The notes under the pieces are model-generated. The model searched no databases. It saw nothing but the letters and a program-made list of their open reading frames with translations, and had not been told where the DNA came from. A stretch of DNA of 64,000 nt from Mucilaginibacter geliditolerans (GTDB lineage Bacteria > Bacteroidota > Bacteroidia > Sphingobacteriales > Sphingobacteriaceae): positions 248,001-312,000 of the forward strand of contig NZ_JACHBY010000002.1 of the NCBI RefSeq assembly GCF_014200495.1, written 5' to 3'. Both the position numbers and the translations under genes were made by a program. Below are positions 34,528 to 42,738 of the stretch, in pieces; positions within the stretch are counted from its first letter, which is position 1; each line of letters opens with the position of its first letter.

Positions 34528-36096
34528 ATGAATACAGCGCACCTGCATATTCCTGACTATATTATTATTGCTGTTTTTTTATGTATTACCGTTTACTTCG
34601 GTTTCAGATTTTCAAAGGGACAAAACTCAACTCAAAGCTATTTTGCGGCTAATGGTAAGATCCCCTCATGGGCCATCGGCTTCTCTATATTAGCCACGCT
34701 CATCAGCAGCATAACCTTTCTGGCTTATCCCGGCGAAGGTTATTCATCCAACTGGATATTACTGGTACAGGGTTTAATGGTACCTATTGTACTGTTAACC
34801 ATGATATGGTTCATTGTGCCTTTATACAGAAAGGTTATCGGCTTAAGCACCTACGAATATTTTGAAAAGCGCTTTGGTTCATTCGCACGGTATTACAGCT
34901 CGCTGGGTTTTGTACTCACCCACTTTTCCAAAATGGGGACGGTATTTTTCCTGTTATCGCTCGCATTGGCTAATATGACTGGGGTTAATACCCTAATAAT
35001 TATCTCCGTAATTGGCGTGGTGATCATTATCCTGGCATTATTAGGCGGTATTGAGGCTGTAATATGGCTGGATGTGATACAAGGATTCATGCTGTTCGGC
35101 TGCGGCATTGCCTGCCTTATTATCATACTTTATTCGGTAAATGGCGGCCCTGCTGAAGTATGGCATATTGCAAGTACAAACGGCCATACAGGATTTGGGC
35201 CTTACAATTTCGATTTTAAAAAACTCACCTTTATAGTAATGGCTATAAACGGCATCTTTTATGGCATCCAAAAATATGGAACCGACCAAACCATCGTGCA
35301 GCGTTATTTAACCGCCAAATCAGACAGATCAGCTATTAAAGCCTCCTTAATGGGCGTATTTTTACTGGTACCTGTATGGGCGCTGTTTATGTTCATCGGC
35401 ACAGCTTTATTTGCCTATTATCATCAAAATCCGTTACCTGCAGGTATGCGCCCTGATGCTATATTCCCTTATTTTATTGTAAGTAAGATCCCTACGGGCA
35501 TTGTGGGGTTAATTATCGCTGCACTGGTATCTGCCGCAGTATGCAGCCTGGGAGCCGATTTAAATTGCCTGGCCGCTGTCGGCGTGGAGGATTATTACAA
35601 ACGCTTTTATCCAAACAAAACAGATAAAGAATATTTGAAAGCCGGGAAATGGATCGTTGTTTTTGCAGGTATAGGTTCATTGTTGATAGCCACCTTGTAC
35701 CTGTCAGCAGGTAATGAGGGGGTTTTGGGTATTGTATTTACTTTATACGCCATATTTTCCGGTGGTATTGCGGGTATATTTTTATTGGGATTGTTCAGTT
35801 CACGCGCTAACAGGCAGGGGGTTACTATAGGTATTATTGCCTGCATTGTGTTTACAGGTTATGCTTTCCTTACTTCTACCAAAATCGGCACGGGGAACCA
35901 CAAGCTGTTATTGCTCGACCTTGGCCAATACAACTTCACACATAATAAGCTGATGCTGGGCGTGTATAGCCATTTTGTAGTAATTGGCGTTGGCTATATT
36001 GCCAGTTTATTTTTCCCTAAACCGGTTATCGACCAAAAATTACTATACAGCGGATGGCTTCATGCCAAAAGAAATAAGGAAATTGAAAAAGCCTGA
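34528..36096 (+). CDS. Sodium:solute symporter (SSS/SLC5 family)
   Basis: The 522-residue inner-membrane protein has about 13 hydrophobic segments. SSS features include the GKIPSWAIGFSILATLISSITFLAYPGEGYSSNW segment of the first helices, YEYFEKRFG, GGIEAVIWLDVIQG, FYGIQKYGTDQTIVQRYLTAKS, and AALVSAAVCSLGADLNCLAAVGVEDYYKRF. It most likely imports the organic or sugar acid that the operon degrades, coupled to sodium. Its stop codon lies inside the left arm of the terminator that ends the operon. Family members carry many substrates, so the identity rests only on context. Confidence 0.9.
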   Translation: MNTAHLHIPDYIIIAVFLCITVYFGFRFSKGQNSTQSYFAANGKIPSWAIGFSILATLISSITFLAYPGEGYSSNWILLVQGLMVPIVLLTMIWFIVPLYRKVIGLSTYEYFEKRFGSFARYYSSLGFVLTHFSKMGTVFFLLSLALANMTGVNTLIIISVIGVVIIILALLGGIEAVIWLDVIQGFMLFGCGIACLIIILYSVNGGPAEVWHIASTNGHTGFGPYNFDFKKLTFIVMAINGIFYGIQKYGTDQTIVQRYLTAKSDRSAIKASLMGVFLLVPVWALFMFIGTALFAYYHQNPLPAGMRPDAIFPYFIVSKIPTGIVGLIIAALVSAAVCSLGADLNCLAAVGVEDYYKRFYPNKTDKEYLKAGKWIVVFAGIGSLLIATLYLSAGNEGVLGIVFTLYAIFSGGIAGIFLLGLFSSRANRQGVTIGIIACIVFTGYAFLTSTKIGTGNHKLLLLDLGQYNFTHNKLMLGVYSHFVVIGVGYIASLFFPKPVIDQKLLYSGWLHAKRNKEIEKA

Positions 36097-36123
36097 ATAA
36101 ACAAATATTTATTCAGGCTTTTT
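36086..36123. terminator. Strong bidirectional terminator of the C4-acid operon
   Basis: Perfect 16-bp arms AAAAAGCCTGAATAAA (36086-36101) and TTTATTCAGGCTTTTT (36108-36123) enclose a 6-base loop. The symporter stop codon TGA lies within the left arm. The A- and T-rich outer ends serve as U-tracts in both directions, so the convergent DUF3826 gene is also terminated here. Confidence 0.88.
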
Positions 36124-36159
36124 AATCAGCATCTTATTCCCATTTGTTACCTTACAAGA

Positions 36160-36873
36160 CTAATCCTTATCTGCCGCCGGTGCATTTTTATCGATCGCTT
36201 TTTTAGCTAAAACCTGGTCGACATACGTTTTGTACATCACTTTCCAGTTTCTGCCATTACTGTTAAAGTAATCCTCGATTTTAGTTTTATATATTTTAAA
36301 AACGGTTGATATTTCCTCCACATTTTTATAATCAATAGCCTGTTCCCTTGCCTGTTTCAGGTTAGTTAATATAAATGCCTCCTCTGCCGGTTTCATATCG
36401 GGCACAATTGATTTGTAGCCATTCATAGTGAATGCCACTTTACCAATGGTGTATTTATCCAGTATCAGTTCCACCTGGTCATCAGTTAAATACTGACGAA
36501 GCCCTGCCATTAACGTTTCATGCACGGTTTTAGGGATAGTTGAGTCGACTATAAACTGTCGATCAGCCTTTGTAAATATTTTGCCTGTTATGGGGTTCAA
36601 CCCTTCGGGTACAAGTGTGTAGGCATGGTTATTATGCCAATCGCGTACTGCGGTTAAATGAGTAGTGATTATCGCTTTTACTTGCGACGCTTTGGCTGTA
36701 TCGGTAAGATTAAGCGCGGCCACAAATTGCTCTGCCTTTACATCCGGGTCTGATTTTGATTTGGCTGCTGTTTTCGTTTCGCTTTTTGCAGTATTACCGG
36801 TTTGCGCATAAGAATTTACTGACACCATCATGGTGATAACTCCTGCAAAAATGATATAAGTTTTTTTCATCAT
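36160..36873 (-). CDS. DUF3826 family secreted protein (second paralogue)
   Basis: The protein has 237 residues with signal peptide MMKKTYIIFAGVITMMVSVNSYAQ, followed by a Lys/Ser/Thr-rich linker. The DUF3826 core follows: EQFVAALNLTDTAKASQVKAIITTHLTAVRDWHNNHAY, TKADRQFIVDSTIPKTVHETLMAGLRQYLTDDQVELIL, and KQAREQAIDYKNVEEISTVFKIYKTKIEDYFNSNGRNW. Compared with the copy at 4946-5617 it has an insert after the first helix pair (VPEGLNPITGKIFTKADRQF). It is transcribed divergently from the SGNH esterase gene, and its upstream region shares a 12-bp motif with that of the first paralogue. Confidence 0.82.
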   Translation of the reverse strand: MMKKTYIIFAGVITMMVSVNSYAQTGNTAKSETKTAAKSKSDPDVKAEQFVAALNLTDTAKASQVKAIITTHLTAVRDWHNNHAYTLVPEGLNPITGKIFTKADRQFIVDSTIPKTVHETLMAGLRQYLTDDQVELILDKYTIGKVAFTMNGYKSIVPDMKPAEEAFILTNLKQAREQAIDYKNVEEISTVFKIYKTKIEDYFNSNGRNWKVMYKTYVDQVLAKKAIDKNAPAADKD

Positions 36874-36894
36874 TATTAAGTATAAAAGGTTTAT

Positions 36895-37044
36895 CTGTAA
36901 TTGGTTTACAGATGGCGAGTATTAATTATGGTAAAGTTATTTACTATTACTACCTTAAATTAGAATGGATTATCAAATGAATGTACAATATTATCTAGTT
37001 GATGGTGATGGCATCAACAATAAAAGAAAGATGATATACATTTG
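36895..37044. promoter_or_regulatory. Divergent control region: shared 12-mer, short inverted repeat and -7 box
   Basis: CTATTACTACCT at 36944-36955 is identical to 5832-5843 upstream of the first DUF3826 gene. CTGTAA (36895-36900) and TTACAG (36906-36911) form a short inverted repeat close to the DUF3826 start. TACATTTG at 37037-37044 is an exact plus-strand -7 box about 75 nt before the esterase start, although I see no TTTG at the usual spacing. Together they suggest a regulated divergent promoter. Confidence 0.4.
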
Positions 37045-37116
37045 AAATAACAAACCATATTATAGCTTTTTTCAAGGGCCGAAAAGCCAGTGAAAGCCTT
37101 AAATAATTATTCAGTA

Positions 37117-38574
37117 ATGATGAAATCACAACGTTTAATAGCATCTGTTATCTTGTTCTCCTGTATCATTTTTTCACCGCACCGATCAACTGCACAGGTT
37201 ACGCTTGCAAACATTTTTACTGATGATATGGTATTGCAGCAGCAATCGGCCGTACCGGTTTGGGGTTGGGATAAACCCGGAACACATATCACGGCAACAA
37301 CATCATGGAATAAAAAAATATACCAGGCTATAGCGGATACTTCAGGTAAATTCATTTTGAAAATTGCCACCCCGATTGCGGGCGGCCCTTACCAATTAAG
37401 TATCAGCGATGGTAAGCCATTAGTATTAACCGATGTTTTAATTGGCGAAGTATGGGTGTGCGCAGGCCAATCCAATATGGAAATACCGATGAAAGGCTTT
37501 AAAAGTCAGCCAATATTAAACTCAAACGAAGCCATTCTTAACTCCAAAAATCCGAATATCCGTTTATTTACCGTTCCGCGAGGATCAAAAACCACTTTAC
37601 AAAAAGATATAAAACAAAGCCATTGGCTGCAAGCATCGCCAGAGACCGTAGCAAAATTTAGCGCCACCGGGTATTATTTTGGCAGGCTGCTGAATAAAAT
37701 GCTGAATGTACCTATCGGGCTGATCAATTGCAATTATAGCGGATCATCTATACAAGCATGGATGGATCCGGCCACTTTAAAGCCTTATCCTGAAATAAAG
37801 ATACCCGCTCCAACTGATTCCATAAAAGAAGTAAGCCGCACCCCTACTACTTTATATAATGCCATGCTGCATGGTATTATCGGGTACGGCATAAAAGGCA
37901 CTATATGGTATCAAGGCGAATCAAACTATGATTTCCCGGCACAATATGATTCCCTGTTTGTAACCTTTGTTAAAGTCCTGCGCTCAAAATGGAGTATTGG
38001 CGACTTCCCTTTTTACTACGCGCAGATAGCGCCTTATGATTATGCACAACTACCGCCATACAACAAAGGCGGCAAATACAACTCGGCTTTTTTAAGGGAT
38101 GTGCAGCGTTTGGATGAAGATAAGATACCAAATACAGGCATGGCTGTGCTAATGGATATTGGAGAACAAAGCACCATCCACCCACCACAGAAAGAACAGG
38201 TTGGCTCTCGTTTGGCTTACCTGGCGCTTGGCAAAACCTATGGTATACAAGGCTTCGGTTATCAGAGCCCGGCATATGAATCATTGAGCATAAAAGGCAG
38301 TACAGCCATAGTAAAGTTCAAGAACATAGCTAATGGCCTAACTTCGTTTTTAAAGGAACTAAATACATTTGAAATTGCCGGCGCTGATAAACATTTCTAT
38401 CCGGCAAAGGCCCAGATCACAGGCAGCGCGGTTACCGTAAGCAGCGACCAGGTAAAAGAACCCGTAGCTGTAAGGTACGCCTTCAAGGATTTTGCTGTGG
38501 GTGATCTATTCGGCACTGATGGGCTCCCGGTATCGTCTTTCCGCACCGATGATTGGGATTATAGCGTTCAATAA
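37117..38574 (+). CDS. Sialate O-acetylesterase-type SGNH carbohydrate esterase, secreted
   Basis: I favour the ATG pair at 37117-37122, giving MMKSQRLIASVILFSCIIFSP and cleavage after STAQ; a GTG at 37090 would add nine residues in front of the signal peptide. The mature protein starts with a beta-sandwich domain (ANIFTDDMVLQQQSAVPVWGW). SGNH block I is VWVCAGQSNMEIPM (nucleophile Ser), block III is GTIWYQGESN, and STIHPPQKEQVGSRLAYLAL carries the catalytic His. Such enzymes remove acetyl groups from sialic acid or from pectin and xylan, and in this neighbourhood a pectin acetylesterase role is plausible. It has its own upstream promoter region and ends before a small terminator. Confidence 0.88.
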   Translation: MMKSQRLIASVILFSCIIFSPHRSTAQVTLANIFTDDMVLQQQSAVPVWGWDKPGTHITATTSWNKKIYQAIADTSGKFILKIATPIAGGPYQLSISDGKPLVLTDVLIGEVWVCAGQSNMEIPMKGFKSQPILNSNEAILNSKNPNIRLFTVPRGSKTTLQKDIKQSHWLQASPETVAKFSATGYYFGRLLNKMLNVPIGLINCNYSGSSIQAWMDPATLKPYPEIKIPAPTDSIKEVSRTPTTLYNAMLHGIIGYGIKGTIWYQGESNYDFPAQYDSLFVTFVKVLRSKWSIGDFPFYYAQIAPYDYAQLPPYNKGGKYNSAFLRDVQRLDEDKIPNTGMAVLMDIGEQSTIHPPQKEQVGSRLAYLALGKTYGIQGFGYQSPAYESLSIKGSTAIVKFKNIANGLTSFLKELNTFEIAGADKHFYPAKAQITGSAVTVSSDQVKEPVAVRYAFKDFAVGDLFGTDGLPVSSFRTDDWDYSVQ

Positions 38575-38589
38575 AATTTAAGTAACGCC

Positions 38590-38613
38590 AAAAATCCGGT
38601 TTCCCGGACTTTT
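38590..38613. terminator. Short bidirectional terminator-like hairpin
   Basis: Between convergent stops, A-tract plus TCCGG (38595-38599), a TTTC loop and CCGGA (38604-38608) followed by CTTTT form a stem of ten pairs with one A-C mismatch. T-runs flank it in both directions. Confidence 0.55.
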
Positions 38614-38624
38614 GACAACAGGGG

Positions 38625-41456
38625 CTAATCCATTGATGGGCCGCCACCCGGACCACCACCACCCGGCGGAGGGCCGCCTGGGCCATGATCGCCGGGACCA
38701 TGATCACCCGGACCATGATCGCCCTGACCTTTACCGGCATTCTTTTGTAAACGCAGGGTAAACGTGAGCATGTAATATCGCCCTAAACGGTTAACATTTG
38801 TTTGGGTAACGTAATTACCATTTTGTGTGCTGCTATAACCTGTATTTTGGTTAAACAAATCGAAAGCAGATAACCTGAATGTGGCCAGTTTGCTCTTCAA
38901 AAACCTGCGCTCTATGTACGTATTAAGTATATTAGGGTTTGTTGAACCTTTATAGTTGTAGTAGAACGTTTTGGTATAATCATAACTTAATGTCCAATCC
39001 TTCCATACATAGTTTTTTCCGGTAACACCTAAATTCCATGTTCTGAAATTATCATTGATGCCCGGCTGATTTAAAGAGTTCTGTGATGAGTTAATAGTGT
39101 AACTTGTATTTGGTTCCGCATCAATCACATCAGTTATATCAACCCTAAAACGCAAGCCTTGTGTGTATACAAGCGTTTTGGCGATGTTCTTCTCTGTTGT
39201 CATATCAAAAGTTGTCGCGTCAACATTACTGATGTATGAGATATTATTGTTGTACGATACATTACCTATAAAAAACAGGTTATACCTGCGGTTATCAAAG
39301 GGCTTGGCAAACACATAAAAGCCCGATGCTGAATAGTAACCGTTAGCATTCAAATATTGCGTGGCAATAGTATTTGACAGTTTAGCGTTAGGCGTGTAAT
39401 TAGCCGGGTAAGTAATGGTATTGGCTACAATTTTATTATCGGTTTGGATGAAGGATAAATTACTGAAAAACACATTACCGCTTGCAAAATCAAACTTGTT
39501 ATAGCGCAGCGAAAAAGTATTATTAAACTCCGGTTTTAAATCCGGGTTACCGGTTATAGGGTAAGAGGCATTCGAGAAATCGGTAACCGGTTGTAATTCA
39601 GAAAAAGTAGGGGAATTAGTAGTACCCGTATAATTAGCACTTAAAGTTTGCGATCTTGAAAAATTGTACACGAAATGCGCGTCAGGTGTAAAATTAAAAC
39701 TTGTTTTACTGGTTGAAAGTCCGGTAGTTGGTGAATAACCATCAAGCGAAGTTGGCTGGGCAACTACACCTATTACATAGTTATATTTTTTCTCGATAAA
39801 ACGATAATTGATACCAAAACGATTGGTGGTGAGTGTGAAATTATAATTATTACTTAGCAAAGGATAGTTGTTTGTTGAACCATCTGTAGCTAGTGTATCC
39901 GTTACTTTATCAGCCACACTATAGGCACGGTGATAAATGTAATTTGCCTGAAAATATGATCTCCGGCTTAAAGGCTCGATATATGAAAATGAAGCACCAA
40001 CGGTATCGGTATGACTGTTTGTATTAATAAACTGATCCAAAGGTGCACTTGCAGCAGTATTTATATAGGTATATACCGGGTTGTCATATGCCCTGCTTGT
40101 TGATCTGCCAACACCAAAGTTCACACTAAAGTCGCGGCCATGGCTGTTAAAACGGTGGTTATACAATACATTAATACCATAATTCGGTGCCGATGAATTG
40201 CTTAATGTTTTATAGTTATAATTTGATAGCGTAGCGGTATCATTTGCCAGCAGGTTTGATCCGGTTACCGATGTGTTAACCCCTGCATATGAAAATGAAG
40301 GGCTTATTTTAAAATAGTTAACCGTATCCGGTTTGTATTCCATGTTAAAGGTGAACCTATGATTGATCTTGGTATCATGCTCCGTGCTTTTTAGTGTATT
40401 TGTACTTGGATCAGCTACTGAAATATTGTTTTGCAGGGTTGAACTGGTAAGATTTACAGAGTTTGACGCGAAACTGTAGCTACCATACACGGTTAGTTTT
40501 TTACTCCATGAATCACGATAGTTAAAACCTATTGACCGCGCTGTAGTAATACCATTAGCTGGCATCTGGCTTCCCGGAGGGCCAAAGTTAAACAGGCTGG
40601 TATTGGTATTATTAAGATTACCGAGTACAGCTATCTGCCTGTCGCCGCTGAAACTGAATAAATTAGCTTGCCCCACAAAACGGTTCTGATCTGTTGTACC
40701 GTCGATCTGCGGTATTGCATCCCGGCCATCGCCTGCGCTTAACTGGCCAAAGTACCCATTGTTACGACTTGGTTTTATGTTTATGTTCAATACGGTTTCC
40801 GGCTCGCCCGATTTAATGCCGGTTAAATTAGCCTGATCGCCATAATCATTTATCATTTGCACGGTTGATACCGCGTCGGCTGGCAGATTTTGGGTAGCTG
40901 TTTTTATATCGCCACCAAAAAAGTCTTTCCCGTTCACCCTTACCTTACTCACCGTTTTACCCTGGAAAGTAACGTTGCCATTATTGTCTACATCAGCTCC
41001 GGGCAGTTTTTTTATTACATCTTCCACCATCGCACCATCGCGCACCTTATACGCTGCAGTATTAAACTCAACAGTATCTTCCTTAATTTTAACAGGATTA
41101 ACTGAGGTAATGTTAACCGTACTTAATGTAGTGCTTGAGTTTTTGAGTATAATGGGTTTAAGTATCACTGGTGTAACCGCGTTATCCAGCATAATACGAC
41201 GGCGGATGGGATCATACCCGATAGAGCTAATAATCAAACTAATCTGACTCGCTTTTACGGATGGGAAAATAAAAGCGCCGTTTGCATCAGTGCCCGTTAT
41301 AAGACTATCGGCCCCAGTTAATAATTTAACCGTAGCACCCGGTATGGTTTGTTTTGTTGAATCAATAACTGTCCCTTTAATTACGCGGCCTGTTTGCGCA
41401 TAACTTTGTACCGTTATTAATAAAATCAATATAGCTAAGTAATATTTGAGTTTCAT
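38625..41456 (-). CDS. Outer-membrane beta-barrel receptor (CarboxypepD_reg + OMP_b-brl_3 type) with His/Gly/Pro-rich tail
   Basis: The protein has 943 residues with a signal peptide (MKLKYYLAILILLITVQSYAQ). A CarboxypepD-regulatory-like domain (about 22-105: GRVIKGTVIDSTKQTIPGATVKLL) is followed by a TonB-receptor plug (about 125-225: MVEDVIKKLPGADVDNNGNVTFQGKTVSKVRVNGKDFFGGDIKTATQNLPAD) and a long barrel. It is not SusC-like and has no SusD partner. The C-terminus carries three GDHGP repeats (residues 912-926) and then a Gly/Pro-rich tail ending PSMD. It is divergent from a LytS/LytTR pair, which may regulate it. The cargo is unknown; the His-rich tail and the His-rich sensor loop next door suggest a metal link. 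Confidence 0.85.
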   Translation of the reverse strand: MKLKYYLAILILLITVQSYAQTGRVIKGTVIDSTKQTIPGATVKLLTGADSLITGTDANGAFIFPSVKASQISLIISSIGYDPIRRRIMLDNAVTPVILKPIILKNSSTTLSTVNITSVNPVKIKEDTVEFNTAAYKVRDGAMVEDVIKKLPGADVDNNGNVTFQGKTVSKVRVNGKDFFGGDIKTATQNLPADAVSTVQMINDYGDQANLTGIKSGEPETVLNINIKPSRNNGYFGQLSAGDGRDAIPQIDGTTDQNRFVGQANLFSFSGDRQIAVLGNLNNTNTSLFNFGPPGSQMPANGITTARSIGFNYRDSWSKKLTVYGSYSFASNSVNLTSSTLQNNISVADPSTNTLKSTEHDTKINHRFTFNMEYKPDTVNYFKISPSFSYAGVNTSVTGSNLLANDTATLSNYNYKTLSNSSAPNYGINVLYNHRFNSHGRDFSVNFGVGRSTSRAYDNPVYTYINTAASAPLDQFINTNSHTDTVGASFSYIEPLSRRSYFQANYIYHRAYSVADKVTDTLATDGSTNNYPLLSNNYNFTLTTNRFGINYRFIEKKYNYVIGVVAQPTSLDGYSPTTGLSTSKTSFNFTPDAHFVYNFSRSQTLSANYTGTTNSPTFSELQPVTDFSNASYPITGNPDLKPEFNNTFSLRYNKFDFASGNVFFSNLSFIQTDNKIVANTITYPANYTPNAKLSNTIATQYLNANGYYSASGFYVFAKPFDNRRYNLFFIGNVSYNNNISYISNVDATTFDMTTEKNIAKTLVYTQGLRFRVDITDVIDAEPNTSYTINSSQNSLNQPGINDNFRTWNLGVTGKNYVWKDWTLSYDYTKTFYYNYKGSTNPNILNTYIERRFLKSKLATFRLSAFDLFNQNTGYSSTQNGNYVTQTNVNRLGRYYMLTFTLRLQKNAGKGQGDHGPGDHGPGDHGPGGPPPGGGGPGGGPSMD
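38679..38723 (-). repeat. Three 15-bp tandem repeats encoding GDHGP
   Basis: Three in-frame 15-bp units encode Gly-Asp-His-Gly-Pro in the tail of the outer-membrane receptor. The units differ only at synonymous third positions (for example GGC/GGT, CCG/CCC/CCA), so the repeat has been kept at protein level. Copy number is likely to vary between strains. Confidence 0.85.
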
Positions 41457-41664
41457 ACATCAAAGCAAACCATTAGCTTATATAGTAAAAAACGCAATAG
41501 ACCGGCACCACTAAAACATAGACAGAGCCTTATTTTTATCCGTTTAAAAGTTTACATTTAGTTATAGAACTTTTTATAGACTATGCCTATCCTTTCATCG
41601 GTAAAAACGTACTGCTGAGCGGTTTCGGTTGATGTAAGCTATTATCATTTGTAATATTGCCTGT

Positions 41665-42738
41665 ATGTTATTTCAAAAATCAAACAGCCGCTTAGTTGCT
41701 ATACTTATACAAATACTGGTATGGCTGGTATTAGGATTGGCCATATTGTTCTATCAGCCTTTTACAAGTGACATCGCTTTTCCCTATCAGTTATGGATAA
41801 AACAGGCCATTATTTTACTGATACTGGCTGTAGCGTATTATACAAACTCATTGGTATTAATGCCACGGTTCCTGTTAAAAAATCATACCGGTTATTATAT
41901 CCTTTTTTTAGCACTCATTATTACGGCTTTTTTACTCATTAATATCTATGCCGATAAATGGCTTAATTTACATGAATTGATTGAAGCGGCTATGAGGCGC
42001 CACGGGCCACCTAAACATCATGAGGAACATTCACATTTTGATATTGTTACCCCTATTATGATTGCTTTGGTATTGGGTATCAGCACGAGTATTACCGCCA
42101 TACAAAAATGGCAAGCCGATAAACAATCGCACATGATATTGCAGCAGGAAAAAACATCGTCAGAGCTTTCCTTTTTAAAGGCGCAGATAAACCCGCACTT
42201 CTTTTTTAACACGCTCAATAATATTTACGCCCTTACTTATGCTGATGCTGAAACTTCGCGAAAAGCTATTCACCAACTGTCGCGTATGATGCGTTACCTG
42301 CTTTATGATACGCCGCAGGCGCATTCGCTTTTAAGTCAGGAAGTAACTTTTATAAAAGATTATATCAGTTTAATGCAGCTGAGGCTGACAAATCTGGTAC
42401 AGATAAATTTTGAAGCACCTGAGCACCTGAATGATTTGCCTGTTGCATCAATGCTATTTTTACCCTTTGTTGAAAACGCTTTTAAACACGGTGTTAGCGC
42501 TACCGAACCCAGCCACATCTACATAAATATAAAGCAGCAGGGTAAACTGCTTGAGCTATCGGTAACAAACACTATTATCACCAACCAAAATTCCAACGTT
42601 GATGAATATGGTGGTATAGGGCTGAATAACACCAGGCGCAGGCTTCATTTATTATACCCCGGCAGACACAAACTGGTGATAACCCAATTAAATAAAACCA
42701 ACGAATATAATGTTCATTTAACGCTTGATCTGTCATGA
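41665..42738 (+). CDS. LytS/YehU-type sensor histidine kinase with His-rich periplasmic loop
   Basis: This 357-residue inner-membrane kinase has four predicted helices (about 11-30, 45-66, 76-95, 127-143). Between helices 3 and 4 lies a His-rich stretch, residues 111-126 (RRHGPPKHHEEHSHFD), with five histidines; with the N-terminus inside it would face the periplasm. A coiled linker leads to the His_kinase domain with the phospho-acceptor motif LKAQINPHFFFNTLNNIYAL, and then an ATPase domain (LFLPFVENAFKHG, GGIGLNNTRRRLHLLYPG). It overlaps the response regulator gene by 4 nt (ATGA). The loop suggests sensing of a divalent metal; family members otherwise sense pyruvate or unknown signals. Confidence 0.92.
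   Translation: MLFQKSNSRLVAILIQILVWLVLGLAILFYQPFTSDIAFPYQLWIKQAIILLILAVAYYTNSLVLMPRFLLKNHTGYYILFLALIITAFLLINIYADKWLNLHELIEAAMRRHGPPKHHEEHSHFDIVTPIMIALVLGISTSITAIQKWQADKQSHMILQQEKTSSELSFLKAQINPHFFFNTLNNIYALTYADAETSRKAIHQLSRMMRYLLYDTPQAHSLLSQEVTFIKDYISLMQLRLTNLVQINFEAPEHLNDLPVASMLFLPFVENAFKHGVSATEPSHIYINIKQQGKLLELSVTNTIITNQNSNVDEYGGIGLNNTRRRLHLLYPGRHKLVITQLNKTNEYNVHLTLDLS

Noticed and set aside
38679..38723. CRISPR-like array of 15-bp repeats
   Set aside because: The units are adjacent, in frame and coding (GDHGP), with no spacers and no cas genes.
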